From JAAOZP01 sp038848185 (lineage in GTDB: Archaea; Thermoproteota; EX4484-205; JAAOZP01), in the NCBI GenBank assembly GCA_038848185.1, contig JAWCNV010000003.1:69596-133595 (forward strand): a stretch of 64,000 bases of DNA, given 5' to 3'. Made by a program: the position numbers and the translations under genes. The notes under the pieces were generated by a model. It did not search any database and was not told the origin of the DNA. It worked only from the letters and a program-made list of their open reading frames with translations. Positions 42,991 to 52,131 of this stretch are shown here, piece by piece (position 1 is the first letter of the stretch; every line of letters begins with the position of its first letter).

Positions 42991-43887
42991 ATGGATAAGA
43001 CAGACATGATCCTTTGTCAACTATTGCTGTCGAATTCAAGACTCTCCTACCGTGAACTAGCAAATAAGCTAAACCTTTCCGTGACTGCTGTTCACTCCCG
43101 GATCCAATCTCTGGTGGAGCAGGGCGTTATCCGCAGGTTTTCAGCCAGGTTGAGTCCGAGAGTGTTTAAGGCGGTCAGTGTCCTAGTGTTCGGCTTATCC
43201 CAAGCGGTTCCGATTCAAGACTTGGAGAAGGAGTTTGCCGAACATGGCTTAGTATACTGGCTTGGCGTCGGGGGAGGTAGCATCCTGTACATAGGAGCAT
43301 GCCTTCGGGAGATAAGTGAATTAGATAATCTTCTGAGTGATTTAAGGGAGAAGTGTGGTATTCTTGAGCCGACTATCGGTATAGTTACGCACACTTCTCT
43401 ACCCAGCGATACTATCCCGGTTGAAGCTAAACTCAGTAGCCTGGATTACCGGATAATAAGGTCCCTAGCCGATGATTCGCGTAAAGCCTTGTCCAAGGTT
43501 GCGGAGGAGCTGGGGGTTTCAACCCGAACTGTGCGCCGTCGCCTCGAAAGGATGATTGAGCTTGGCCTAGTGGAGATGTCGATAGACTGGTACCCGGATG
43601 CTTCCAACGATATAGTGGCTATGCTACACCTCAACCTGAAGCCAGGGGTCAATAGTAATGCAGCCAGAATGGTTCTGCAGAAGCATTGGCCTAATGTTTT
43701 CATGTCCTGGAGCTTCAGCAACATTCCAAGCCTGATCCTATCCTTCTCTTGGACGAACACCATGAAAGAGTTAAAAGAGCTCTGCAAGAGTCTTGAGGAG
43801 GAGAATGTTTTCCAGTCCTTTTCGCCTAATGTTCTCTACACGGGCTACGTTTTCAAAACATGGGTCGACCAGCTTGTTGAAAAATAG
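42991..43887 (+). CDS. Lrp/AsnC-type regulator with two winged-helix domains
   Basis: The first HTH is at residues 1-55 (MILCQLLLSNSRLSYRELAN, LSVTAVHSRIQSLVEQGVIR) and the second at about 150-200 (LDYRIIRSLADDSRKALSKV, VSTRTVRRRLERMIELGLVE), each followed by an alpha/beta region resembling the Lrp effector domain. A single chain with two Lrp-like halves, each holding one HTH, occurs in archaea. It could regulate the upstream dehydrogenase or the ABC transporter genes that follow. Confidence 0.85.
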   Translation: MDKTDMILCQLLLSNSRLSYRELANKLNLSVTAVHSRIQSLVEQGVIRRFSARLSPRVFKAVSVLVFGLSQAVPIQDLEKEFAEHGLVYWLGVGGGSILYIGACLREISELDNLLSDLREKCGILEPTIGIVTHTSLPSDTIPVEAKLSSLDYRIIRSLADDSRKALSKVAEELGVSTRTVRRRLERMIELGLVEMSIDWYPDASNDIVAMLHLNLKPGVNSNAARMVLQKHWPNVFMSWSFSNIPSLILSFSWTNTMKELKELCKSLEEENVFQSFSPNVLYTGYVFKTWVDQLVEK

Positions 43888-44011
43888 GCTGCCTGTCCAC
43901 TTCTTAAACCTGAAGCTTTATGAAGAAGAAGTTTAGAAAAACCTGTTAGACACTTTCTTCAATAGGCTTGTTAACATACATCTATATTCCCTATTTCAGG
44001 AGGATGAGTGT

Positions 44012-44764
44012 GTGAAAATGGTTGAACCGGGAATTGTGATAGAGAGGCTCGTTAAGAAGTACGAGGATGTTACTGCAGTTAATGATTTAAGCCTGCAGGT
44101 TGCAAGAGGCGAGCTATTCGGGTTGCTTGGGCCGAATGGCGCCGGCAAGACAACGACAATAAACATTCTATGCGGGCTCGTGAATCCAACGAGCGGCTTC
44201 GTCTCAGTATACGGGTACGATGTTCAGGTTGAGCTGGAGAAAGTCAAGCAGCTGATAGGCGTGTGCACCCAGGAGACCGCTGTCTACGGTTACTTGACCG
44301 GTTTAGAGAATGTTGAACTATTCGGCAGTCTTTACGCGATGGAGGGAGACGTGCTTAAAGCAAGACGGAAAATCCTCTTGGAGAAGATGGGGCTCAACAA
44401 GGATGCGAGGAGGAAGGTTGAAAAATACAGCGGCGGGATGAAACGCAGACTCAGTCTTATACTCGCGCTGGTTCACGACCCCCAGGTGGTTTTCCTAGAC
44501 GAGCCGACTGTCGGCATGGATCCACAGTCGCGCCGCGCCGTCTGGGGCTTTATAAGAGAGCTGAAAGCCGAGGGGAAGACGATCATCTTAACTACACACT
44601 ACATGGAGGAGGCTGAGGACCTCTGCGACCGAGTTGGAATAATCGACCACGGCAAGCTGATAGCGTTAGGCTCTCCAAGTGAGCTGATATCAGACGGCGG
44701 GGTCGGGAGCCTAGAGGAGCTCTTCATTAAGCTCACCGGTAGAAGGATAAGGGAGGAGGCTTAA
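44012..44764 (+). CDS. ABC transporter ATP-binding protein (drug/antibiotic or lipid exporter type)
   Basis: Walker A is GPNGAGKTTTI, the ABC signature is YSGGMKRRLSL, and Walker B is VVFLDEPTVGMDP, with the H-loop in TTHYMEEAEDL. The 250-residue length and the partner permease point to the DrrA/CcmA-like exporter group. GGAGG lies about 7 nt before GTG 44012, which supports that start over ATG 44018. The permease gene follows with 1 nt between. Confidence 0.92.
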   Translation: MKMVEPGIVIERLVKKYEDVTAVNDLSLQVARGELFGLLGPNGAGKTTTINILCGLVNPTSGFVSVYGYDVQVELEKVKQLIGVCTQETAVYGYLTGLENVELFGSLYAMEGDVLKARRKILLEKMGLNKDARRKVEKYSGGMKRRLSLILALVHDPQVVFLDEPTVGMDPQSRRAVWGFIRELKAEGKTIILTTHYMEEAEDLCDRVGIIDHGKLIALGSPSELISDGGVGSLEELFIKLTGRRIREEA

Positions 44765-44765
44765 G

Positions 44766-45914
44766 ATGAGGACCCAGCGGGTTCTTGCCATAGTTAGGAA
44801 GGAAGCAAAGAAGACTGTGCGCGAACCCGAGATACTATTCATTATATTCCTGTTTCCAGTGGTCTTCATGCTCATTTTCGGCACCTTCTTTGGCGGGTCC
44901 GGAGGCGAGCAACCCGTGTATGAGGTTGGGGTGGTCAACATGGATGAGGGGAATGCGTCGCAAATACTGCTCACTGTGCTGTCTAAAACCGGACTGCTCA
45001 GCCCCAAGCTTTACGGCGATAATAAGACTGCTCAGGATGAGCTTTCGCAGGGCAAGGTCAAAGCTGTGATCGTAATCCCGAGTGATTTCAGCCTAAGCCT
45101 AGCCTCCTATAATGCGGCACCCAAGAACCCGGGAAGATGGGTTAATACAACCATCACCCTTCACCTGGACAAGGGCTCACTCGTCGCAACCCAAGTGGTG
45201 CCGCCAGTATTGCAACAGGCCTTGGGAGCAGTCGCCGGTATAGATGAGCGGGTGCCCTTAAACCCTTTCCACATGAAGGTTGCCTCCTTGGTAGAGGCGG
45301 AGACATTATCCACCTTCGAGTTCATGGCTCCGGGAATGTTCACCTTCGCGTCAATATACATCCTGATGATAGTTGCCCAAGCTTTCATCAAGGACCGTGA
45401 AAACGGCATGATGAAGAGAATAAGGACTACGCCGATAACCCCAACCGAGTTCATGATGGGTCAAGTCTTCTCATACATGCTGATAGCCTTCGTCCAAGCG
45501 GCACTAGTGTTCGCCGCAATCTACCTTCTGGGTTTCAGGCCTAGCGTGGGCGTCGCCACCTATTCGTTTGCGTTCGCAATCCTAATGGTTTTCTCCTTGT
45601 CCAATGTTGGGTTCGGCCTGATAGCGGCAACCCTTGCAAAGTCATCTGGCGCAGCTACAGGCATCTCATTCATCTTCCTGCTCCCCCAACTTTTCCTCGG
45701 AACCTTTGTCGGCATGACTTTTTCCTCAACGGCCCAAATCGCCTGCAGGTTCGTACCCAGCTACTATGTCACCGACGCCCTAGCCTCGCTCTTTCTAAGG
45801 GGCGCGAGCATTCTAAGTCCAGCAATACTGTTGGACCTGGCAGTCGTATTCGTGTTCTCTCTGGCAGTCTTAATCGTGGGCATATTCCTCTACGCGAAAT
45901 ACTTTAGGATCTAG
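44766..45914 (+). CDS. ABC-2 type permease
   Basis: One N-terminal membrane segment (FIIFLFPVVFMLIFGTFFGG) is followed by an extracellular domain of about 150 residues (GVVNMDEGNASQILL...) and then five segments at residues 185-380, the ABC2_membrane_3 (YhgE/NatB-like) plan. It pairs with the ATPase just upstream to form an exporter. GGGAGGAGG at the end of the ATPase gene serves as ribosome-binding site. Confidence 0.9.
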   Translation: MRTQRVLAIVRKEAKKTVREPEILFIIFLFPVVFMLIFGTFFGGSGGEQPVYEVGVVNMDEGNASQILLTVLSKTGLLSPKLYGDNKTAQDELSQGKVKAVIVIPSDFSLSLASYNAAPKNPGRWVNTTITLHLDKGSLVATQVVPPVLQQALGAVAGIDERVPLNPFHMKVASLVEAETLSTFEFMAPGMFTFASIYILMIVAQAFIKDRENGMMKRIRTTPITPTEFMMGQVFSYMLIAFVQAALVFAAIYLLGFRPSVGVATYSFAFAILMVFSLSNVGFGLIAATLAKSSGAATGISFIFLLPQLFLGTFVGMTFSSTAQIACRFVPSYYVTDALASLFLRGASILSPAILLDLAVVFVFSLAVLIVGIFLYAKYFRI

Positions 45915-45944
45915 GAGAGTATAGTAATTGGCTGGGAAAGGCTT

Positions 45945-46319
45945 GTGAAGATGGAGAAAGACGATTTGTTGAAGCCTGAGGCGCTAATGGAGGAGGCGAA
46001 AGCATCTAAGCATGGAGAAGCCTATAAAACCTTAGACAGCGGCCTAAGCTACAGAATAGGAATTGGTGCGAGACTCAAGTCCTCAGAGAACTACTCTTTC
46101 TTCGTCGAGATCCTCGTCTACCTATGCCCTGCTTCCGGAAACCTAGATCTGGAAACTCTGGGGAAATGTCTAGCTTGCTTGAAAGAGTTGGAGAAACGGG
46201 GCTACTCTCTAACCTGTCAAGATGGGGAGTGCATCTCCTGTGAAACAACAGTGTCTTCCGAGAGATTGGCTGAGGAATATGCTACTGCCAAGTCGTTAAT
46301 CGAAGAAAACTTCTGCTAA
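45945..46319 (+). CDS. Small cysteine-containing protein downstream of the ABC exporter
   Basis: I do not recognise this 124-residue protein. It has a beta-hairpin-like centre (GLSYRIGIGARLKSSENYSF, FVEILVYLCPASG) and five or six cysteines in the second half (GKCLACLKE, LTCQDGECISCE, ENFC), which could bind a metal. It begins 30 nt after the permease on the same strand and may be a third member of that operon. Confidence 0.7.
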   Translation: MKMEKDDLLKPEALMEEAKASKHGEAYKTLDSGLSYRIGIGARLKSSENYSFFVEILVYLCPASGNLDLETLGKCLACLKELEKRGYSLTCQDGECISCETTVSSERLAEEYATAKSLIEENFC

Positions 46320-46354
46320 TACCCGATGAGGATGGATGAGTAAGAATAGCTTGA

Positions 46355-47527
46355 CTATGTTACGACCTCTTCAAGCCTATTGTTCACAGCAGCATGTTTT
46401 ATTTCAAGCATCGGCAGGTCCATGGGTGTTTCTATCCTCTCCAACCCGTACCTCTTTAGAAGGCTGAGGTATTTCAATGTGAGACGACGCATCTCTGGAG
46501 AAGTCGGCCCCACGCAGGGGCATCCAGGTATCCTTGGACTTACGTCAAAAACATAAAACTCCAGCCTTTTCTGCTCAGGATCATTAGTATCGTAGGCCAT
46601 TGCCCCCTGTAGTGCAAAAAGCCCTATTATGCTAGGTGGGTATTCTTCTTCACACACTCTCCTGAATTTCTCCGCAGCCTTATACACAAGGGGTTTAAGA
46701 GATTCCCTCATCGTCAGACCATAGTGGCCGACTTCCTCGTTTTTAACAGGGATGTTTAACGAAATTTGGTCCTTCGCAGGAAGGCTGAGTAAGCCATGCA
46801 GGTTTGTTTGTTTCCTATCGTCGAATCCGAGAAGGTCGAAATCTCCGAAAGCATCTTTCAAGGCCCATCCTTGGAAATTGGCATTGAACTTCTGACCCAG
46901 CACATACTCCTCTATCCTTGCTTTCTTTAAGCCTTCTTCACTTATCACGTCTTTCTTCAAAAGCTCTTCAGCCCTCCTATAGTACTCCTCCGGAGAAGAG
47001 GCGTAGAAGAACGCTCTTTCAAGAGGCTTCTTTCTCTGCTGCACCTTAACTATTGCGAGCCTATCTATGTCTTCAGGCTTGTCGAATTTTCTAGGAGTCT
47101 TTATGCCCGCTTTCTCTAGGAGCCAGTACTGGTTTCTCTCCTCGCTGCGTTCCTCGGCTCTTAGAATCATCCTGTTGCCGTAGATCGGGATCCTAAGGTT
47201 ATTCTCAATATTGTTGTAACCCACGTATACTGAGAAGGACCTGTTAGGTATGAAAATAGTGTTCAGCCTTCTCAGTTCCTCTTGAACATCCTCCCTCACC
47301 ATGTCTGAGAATTTTTCGAGAAGTATAACATGGTCAAAAAGATGTTTGTTGTACTTCGCGTAGAGCTCCTCCCTGCCTTTCTGGCAGACAACAAGGGTCT
47401 TAAAGTCTAACGATTTAGCAGACACACCCACCTCCTCAGCCGAGTGCGAACCTAGCACGCCAATAGTGATATTCCTGGTATCATATCTCGAGGCAATCTT
47501 CTGAACCTCTTCTCTTTTAATCACCAT
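46355..47527 (-). CDS. Divergent PurP paralogue (ATP-grasp, FAICAR-synthetase-like)
   Basis: The protein belongs to the archaeal PurP family, in which the canonical enzyme joins formate to AICAR using ATP. It starts with GVLGSHSAEEVGVSAKSLDF and has NRSFSVYVGYNNIE, YGNRMILRAEE and the C-terminal FYVFDVSPRIPGCPCVG. Compared with the copy at 48228-49229 it has longer loops and a changed substrate region (SPRIPGCPC instead of SARIVAGTN), so it may not make FAICAR. Many archaea hold two or more such paralogues with unclear division of work. A GNAT gene lies between the two copies. Confidence 0.82.
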   Translation of the reverse strand: MVIKREEVQKIASRYDTRNITIGVLGSHSAEEVGVSAKSLDFKTLVVCQKGREELYAKYNKHLFDHVILLEKFSDMVREDVQEELRRLNTIFIPNRSFSVYVGYNNIENNLRIPIYGNRMILRAEERSEERNQYWLLEKAGIKTPRKFDKPEDIDRLAIVKVQQRKKPLERAFFYASSPEEYYRRAEELLKKDVISEEGLKKARIEEYVLGQKFNANFQGWALKDAFGDFDLLGFDDRKQTNLHGLLSLPAKDQISLNIPVKNEEVGHYGLTMRESLKPLVYKAAEKFRRVCEEEYPPSIIGLFALQGAMAYDTNDPEQKRLEFYVFDVSPRIPGCPCVGPTSPEMRRLTLKYLSLLKRYGLERIETPMDLPMLEIKHAAVNNRLEEVVT

Positions 47528-47634
47528 TCTACGACACCACTATAATTACTGGTCATGACTCGCCTTAATATTTCTTATTTTTCTCCGCCAGTATTCATCT
47601 TTGAAGCTCATTATTGTCCGAAAATGTGTTAGAG

Positions 47635-48174
47635 CTAGAGTTCAAGGTACATCCTGATCACGTCGTCGTACCCTTCTTTTATACGTGCCATTTTTGGCAC
47701 AGCTCCCGCCTCCTTAAATCCAACCTTATTATAGACGTGGCGAGCTTTAGTATTCGTAGATAACACGTCCAATACTAATAGCTTTAAACCAGTTCTCATC
47801 GACTCTTCTATAAGAGTTTCCAACATCTTGGTTCCTATTCCCCGATTCCTATACTCTCTGGCAACAGCAATCCCGAGGAGCCCAACATGGTTTTGATATC
47901 CTCTTAGTCTGTTTATCTCCGAGTTTCCAATAACCTTACTTTTTATCTCCGCCACAATCATTATGGTTTGGCCTTTTTCTATATCTGCTAAACGGCCAGC
48001 TAGCCACTCTACCTCCTCTTCTCTAGTAACTTTCTTATCTCTGGCGATAGGGGCGCCTTCTTCTACAAGCGAGTTAATAAATTCTGTTAAGCTGTCAAGA
48101 TCCTCCCATCTTGGGCTTCTTAAAACTACTTTTGAACCATCCTCCAAAACGAATTCACCATATGCTCTTGCCAA
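47635..48174 (-). CDS. GNAT N-acetyltransferase (RimI/RimJ-like)
   Basis: The 179-residue protein has the complete GNAT fold: LRSPRWEDLDSLTEFINSL at the start, GIAVAREYRNRGIGTKMLET with the acetyl-CoA loop RNRGIG, and VLSTNTKARHVYNKVGFKEAG near the end. The target is unknown. It sits between two PurP paralogues on the same strand, 53 nt after the canonical one. Confidence 0.9.
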   Translation of the reverse strand: MARAYGEFVLEDGSKVVLRSPRWEDLDSLTEFINSLVEEGAPIARDKKVTREEEVEWLAGRLADIEKGQTIMIVAEIKSKVIGNSEINRLRGYQNHVGLLGIAVAREYRNRGIGTKMLETLIEESMRTGLKLLVLDVLSTNTKARHVYNKVGFKEAGAVPKMARIKEGYDDVIRMYLEL

Positions 48175-48227
48175 ACTGCTTCTCCTACTTTAGAGATGAA
48201 CGTCTATTTAATTTTTTAAACTTTCCA

Positions 48228-49229
48228 TTATCCTAATATTTCTTTCAGCCTATCCTGCTCGATGGCCTCCCTTATTTCAACAGCGATTCTTCTTCCTGTG
48301 CTCATCGGTTTGCCATGCTTCAGATATGTGTATGGGGAGCCGTTCATGAAGACGTTTGTACCAGCAACTATTCTGGCCGATATCTCGAAAACGTAGAACC
48401 TAAGGTCTGGTGTTACAATGGTTTCAAGACAGAAGGGCCCGTATATTCCTGGTTTACAAATCTCTCTAGAGGCTTCAACAACCCTCTGCCCTATGTTGAA
48501 AACCTCAGGCAGGAGTGATTCTCTTAGTACTAGCGGGAGGTTGCCGACAATCGTGTAGGTTACGTTCAAACCCTCTTGAAACCCCGCAGGAATTCTAGTT
48601 ATCCCGTCTACATTCGACTCGTAGCGTCTGTCGAAGCCCATCAGCTCAAGCTCTCCACGTACTACAGAGTAAAAGTAATGTATGTAGACAGGAGTACCAA
48701 CCACGTATTCCTGAATGAAATATTCTTTGGCACTACCTATCTTATCGTAGAAATCATCTTTGTTTCTCGCAAGAAAATATCCTTGTCCTCCCTTGGCACC
48801 ATGGAACTTAACTATGCATAAACTATCTATCTCCTCCGGGGTTTCGTATATCCTAGGGATGTTGACTCCCGCCTTTCTAAGCCACTCCCTCTGCCTATCC
48901 CTGTTGCTCTCCCATGAGAGTATCTTCCTGTTACCGTAATAAGGCATCTTCAGCCGCTCAACGGCATCTGTACCCACGTAAGCTATGAGGGATGCGTGCG
49001 GCACAAGTATAGCGTTCTCCCTAGCAAGATCATCCTCGATTTTTTGAAATTCGCTGTATGAAGATAGCTCTATGATTTTGTCAGCGATGCTGAAATGATG
49101 GTATATGAAACTATGCTCTTTCAAGCATACGGCTATTGTCCTGAAGCCCTCGTCTCTTCCTCCCATAAGTATTTGAAGCGCAGAGTGGCTTCCTATAGTT
49201 GCAATAGCGTGTTCTTTTCCCCCTGTCAA
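48228..49229 (-). CDS. purP: 5-formaminoimidazole-4-carboxamide ribonucleotide synthetase (PurP)
   Basis: PurP is the archaeal enzyme for the step before IMP formation, using ATP and formate on AICAR. The sequence begins AIATIGSHSALQILMGGRDE and contains EEYVVGTP-like QEYVVGTPVYIHYFYS, MGFDRRYESNVDGITRIPA and FEISARIVAGTNVFMNGSPY, all of which match the canonical group. Length 333 is normal. It is followed by a GNAT gene and then by a more divergent PurP paralogue. Confidence 0.92.
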   Translation of the reverse strand: MTGGKEHAIATIGSHSALQILMGGRDEGFRTIAVCLKEHSFIYHHFSIADKIIELSSYSEFQKIEDDLARENAILVPHASLIAYVGTDAVERLKMPYYGNRKILSWESNRDRQREWLRKAGVNIPRIYETPEEIDSLCIVKFHGAKGGQGYFLARNKDDFYDKIGSAKEYFIQEYVVGTPVYIHYFYSVVRGELELMGFDRRYESNVDGITRIPAGFQEGLNVTYTIVGNLPLVLRESLLPEVFNIGQRVVEASREICKPGIYGPFCLETIVTPDLRFYVFEISARIVAGTNVFMNGSPYTYLKHGKPMSTGRRIAVEIREAIEQDRLKEILG

Positions 49230-49374
49230 TAAGGATGCCCAAGCCCTTCTCTCATTACTGTTTTTAAACCTTTACTCAAAATATTCTTTAAAAAAGGAAT
49301 TTGTAGGAACATACCGTGATTAAAGTAGAATTGACTCTGAGTCATGTATCTATTAGAAACCTAGACCTGCTTTA

Positions 49375-50025
49375 TTAAACTATGTTTCTAAGCCTAATTC
49401 TATCAAGCACCTGCTCCAAGCTACTGACCTCGTGGCTTCGCCTCGGAGAATCGTAGCGTCTTATGAGAAGGCTTCTCATACCTATGACTCTTGGAACCAT
49501 GTAGTCGTACATCAGGTTGTCACCCACATGGAGAACCTCTACTGGTGAAACACCCATGTCCCAGCAGACCCGGGTGTAGAACTCTGCTGTTTTATGCGGC
49601 AGGGAATAGGTTGAAACCGAGGAGAATATTTTTGAAAAGTATTTTTTAAGATCGCCTAGCACCATCTCCAGGAACACTCTTGAAAGATTTGATGAAACTA
49701 TAAGACTGTGGTTGGAGGAGAGTCTAACGATTGCTGGCTCAACATCTGGGAAAACAGTTACTTCAGGCTTTAACTCTTTAAGGAGCTCCTCATAGCTTTT
49801 CCCAATATCCAGTTTCTCAATCCAGTATTCCGGCAGGTACCATCTTAAGTCTTCATCGCTTACCATGCGGTATCGCTGCTTAACATATGATGATGCTTCC
49901 TCGAGAGAAATTTTGTTTCTACTGGCATATGCCGCCGGTATAAGTGAATCCCAGAAGTGTTTCACAGACCTGCCATCCACAAGGGTCCCGGTAACATCTA
50001 GGGAAACCACTTTTACTATGTGCAT
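49375..50025 (-). CDS. HAD-superfamily hydrolase
   Basis: Motif I is SLDVTGTLVDG, where the nucleophile is Asp10 and the usual second Asp is Thr12, as in phosphonatase-like and dehalogenase-like members. Motif II is LIVSSNLS and motif IV is VLHVGDNLMYD. The cap is helical. A phosphatase or phosphoglycolate-phosphatase-like role is possible. No neighbour narrows the substrate. Confidence 0.88.
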   Translation of the reverse strand: MHIVKVVSLDVTGTLVDGRSVKHFWDSLIPAAYASRNKISLEEASSYVKQRYRMVSDEDLRWYLPEYWIEKLDIGKSYEELLKELKPEVTVFPDVEPAIVRLSSNHSLIVSSNLSRVFLEMVLGDLKKYFSKIFSSVSTYSLPHKTAEFYTRVCWDMGVSPVEVLHVGDNLMYDYMVPRVIGMRSLLIRRYDSPRRSHEVSSLEQVLDRIRLRNIV

Positions 50026-50124
50026 CAGGCTTCTAAACCCTTTTATTAGCTATATTTTTAAGTTTTTAATTTAAGACTGAGGAAAAACTAAAAAGACAGA
50101 GCTACCAACGATAAATCCGTTTAA

Positions 50125-50766
50125 ATGGACAGAAGCTTGATAGTGATGCTGTTGGCTACCTCTTTATTAGCCACGCTTTCAATAAACGGTATTGGGGTAA
50201 GCATTGTCTCAGCGCAGGCTGAGAACGAAACATCCTCACGCGGAGTATTAGGAGATATTTTGAATGCGGTGAAGCTTCAGGGTCTTGTTGAAAACATGTA
50301 CAGGTTCAGAAGCAGTGTTAAAGACAGAGGGGGGTTAGACTCTGAGTTTCTAAACTGGCTTACACCAATTTACTCCGGCTTTTCGAAAAGTTTATTGAGC
50401 TTCCCCATATGGCCTATCATCAGGTTCACGGTTTTACCCGCAGCCATGGTGCTGTCAACATGTCTTCCGCTTTATCCTCAGACAGGTATCCTCGGGGTTG
50501 TTTTAACAGCAGGGTTTTTAACAGGCCTAGTCTACATGTTTCCCATCCTCCTGATAATCGAGGTTTTCTCTAAGACAGGTTTGGTTGCTACGCATGGCAA
50601 GACGATGCTGAAGATACTTCTGATTCTCATAGTTGCTTCAGATTTTTGCCTACTCCTTGCCCATGCAGCCAGTAGTGCTCCAGTGTTATTTTTATCCTAC
50701 ATTATGTTTCTCGCCACCATGTGGCTCATATGGTTTCTGCCAATACTACTGTATTATCGGAGCTGA
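50125..50766 (+). CDS. Membrane protein of unknown function
   Basis: A signal-peptide-like start (MLLATSLLATLSINGIGVSI, with possible cleavage after SAQA) is followed by about 65 external residues and then four membrane segments (residues about 90-213). I do not recognise a family. It lies 40 nt before apgM on the same strand and may share its promoter, although a link to glycolysis is not evident. Confidence 0.7.
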   Translation: MDRSLIVMLLATSLLATLSINGIGVSIVSAQAENETSSRGVLGDILNAVKLQGLVENMYRFRSSVKDRGGLDSEFLNWLTPIYSGFSKSLLSFPIWPIIRFTVLPAAMVLSTCLPLYPQTGILGVVLTAGFLTGLVYMFPILLIIEVFSKTGLVATHGKTMLKILLILIVASDFCLLLAHAASSAPVLFLSYIMFLATMWLIWFLPILLYYRS

Positions 50767-50805
50767 GTAAAGTTTAAACATTAGCCACATGAGAAACTGC
50801 AGAAA

Positions 50806-52131
50806 ATGAACCCTGAGAAAATACTGTTCACTGTGCTTGACGGGCTTGGAGACCATGCTTACAAGGAGCTTGAAGGGCTTTCTCCTCTCGAGAAAGCTAA
50901 TACTGGTGATTTGAAGAGGCTTAAGGAAAACGGTTCCCAAGGCTTAATGGACATTATTTCACCAGGTGTGCCTCCGAGCAGCGATGTTTCGCACCTCGTA
51001 ATGTTCGGGTATGATATTGATAAAGAGTATTTCGGCAGAGGGCCTATCGAAGCCCTTGGCGAAGGCGTTGAACTGGAGGAGGGGGAAATAGCTTTCAGAG
51101 GAAACCTTGCGACAGTCAGGGTTGAGAACAATTACCCGATTGTGGTGGACAGGAGGGCTGGGAGGATAAGCAGTGAGCAGACCCGGGAGCTAACCGAGTA
51201 TCTCAACGAGGAGCTTGGAAGCTTCCAAGGGTTCAGCGTAAGGTTTAAGCCTCTTTCAGAACACAGGTTTGTGATGGTGGTTTCAGGAGAAAGATTATCC
51301 CATGAGATTACTGACAATGATCCGCATGCTGAGGGTAAGCCGGTTTTGCTCTGCCAGCCTGTTGAGGAAGCTAAAGATAGGGAGGGGGCTATGAGGCTCG
51401 CCGACATAGTTAACAACATAACCATAGAGGCGATTAGAAGGCTTGGCAAGCATGAGTTGAACAGGAGCAGGGTTGAGAAAGGGCTTCCCGAGGCTAACGC
51501 GATACTGGTTAGGAGCCCAGGGGTTAAAAAGAGGATGGTGAGCTTCCGGGAGAAATGGGATCTTAATGCTGCCTGCGTTGCCGCAGGATTATTGTACAAG
51601 GGGATAGGCAGAGCCACAGGAATGGATATCTACAGGGTTGAAGGAGCAAACGGTCTTCTCAACACCAACATCACCGGGAAGCTTAGTAGAGCATTGGAAT
51701 TATTGGAGAAATATGATTTTGTATACCTGCACTTCAAGGGCACGGATGTTGCAAGCCACAGTAAGGACCCTGTGGCGAAATACAGCTTCATCCAAAGGTT
51801 CGCTGAGAACCTTAGGCTTGTGGATGATGCGGTGCTGGAGAAGACAACTGTGGTTATAACTGGCGACCACACTACGCCCTGCGACAGGGGGATGCATTCA
51901 GGCGAGCCTGTTCCAATACTGATATCCTCTAAAGGGCTTAGGAAGGATGACACTAGGGTTTTCTCTGAAAGAGAAGCTGTGCGCGGCGGACTAGGAAGGT
52001 TGAGGGGATGCGACCTGATGCAGATACTGCTTGACTCAATAGAGAGGACTGTTGAATATGGAACTAGGCCTTCCCCAAGAAGGATTAACTACATGCCTGC
52101 GCAGTTAACCTATTTGAGGCTCACCCAGTGA
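50806..52131 (+). CDS. apgM: 2,3-bisphosphoglycerate-independent phosphoglycerate mutase, archaeal type
   Basis: ApgM interconverts 3- and 2-phosphoglycerate in glycolysis and gluconeogenesis. The metal-binding LDGLGDHAY (11-19, Asp12) and the catalytic serine region PPSSDVSHLVMFGYD (56-70) are present. The late metal ligands appear as DVASHSKDP, TGDHTTPCDRG and MHSGEPVP. Length 441 is slightly above the usual ~410. The end overlaps the convergent EndoQ gene by 11 nt. Confidence 0.95.
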   Translation: MNPEKILFTVLDGLGDHAYKELEGLSPLEKANTGDLKRLKENGSQGLMDIISPGVPPSSDVSHLVMFGYDIDKEYFGRGPIEALGEGVELEEGEIAFRGNLATVRVENNYPIVVDRRAGRISSEQTRELTEYLNEELGSFQGFSVRFKPLSEHRFVMVVSGERLSHEITDNDPHAEGKPVLLCQPVEEAKDREGAMRLADIVNNITIEAIRRLGKHELNRSRVEKGLPEANAILVRSPGVKKRMVSFREKWDLNAACVAAGLLYKGIGRATGMDIYRVEGANGLLNTNITGKLSRALELLEKYDFVYLHFKGTDVASHSKDPVAKYSFIQRFAENLRLVDDAVLEKTTVVITGDHTTPCDRGMHSGEPVPILISSKGLRKDDTRVFSEREAVRGGLGRLRGCDLMQILLDSIERTVEYGTRPSPRRINYMPAQLTYLRLTQ

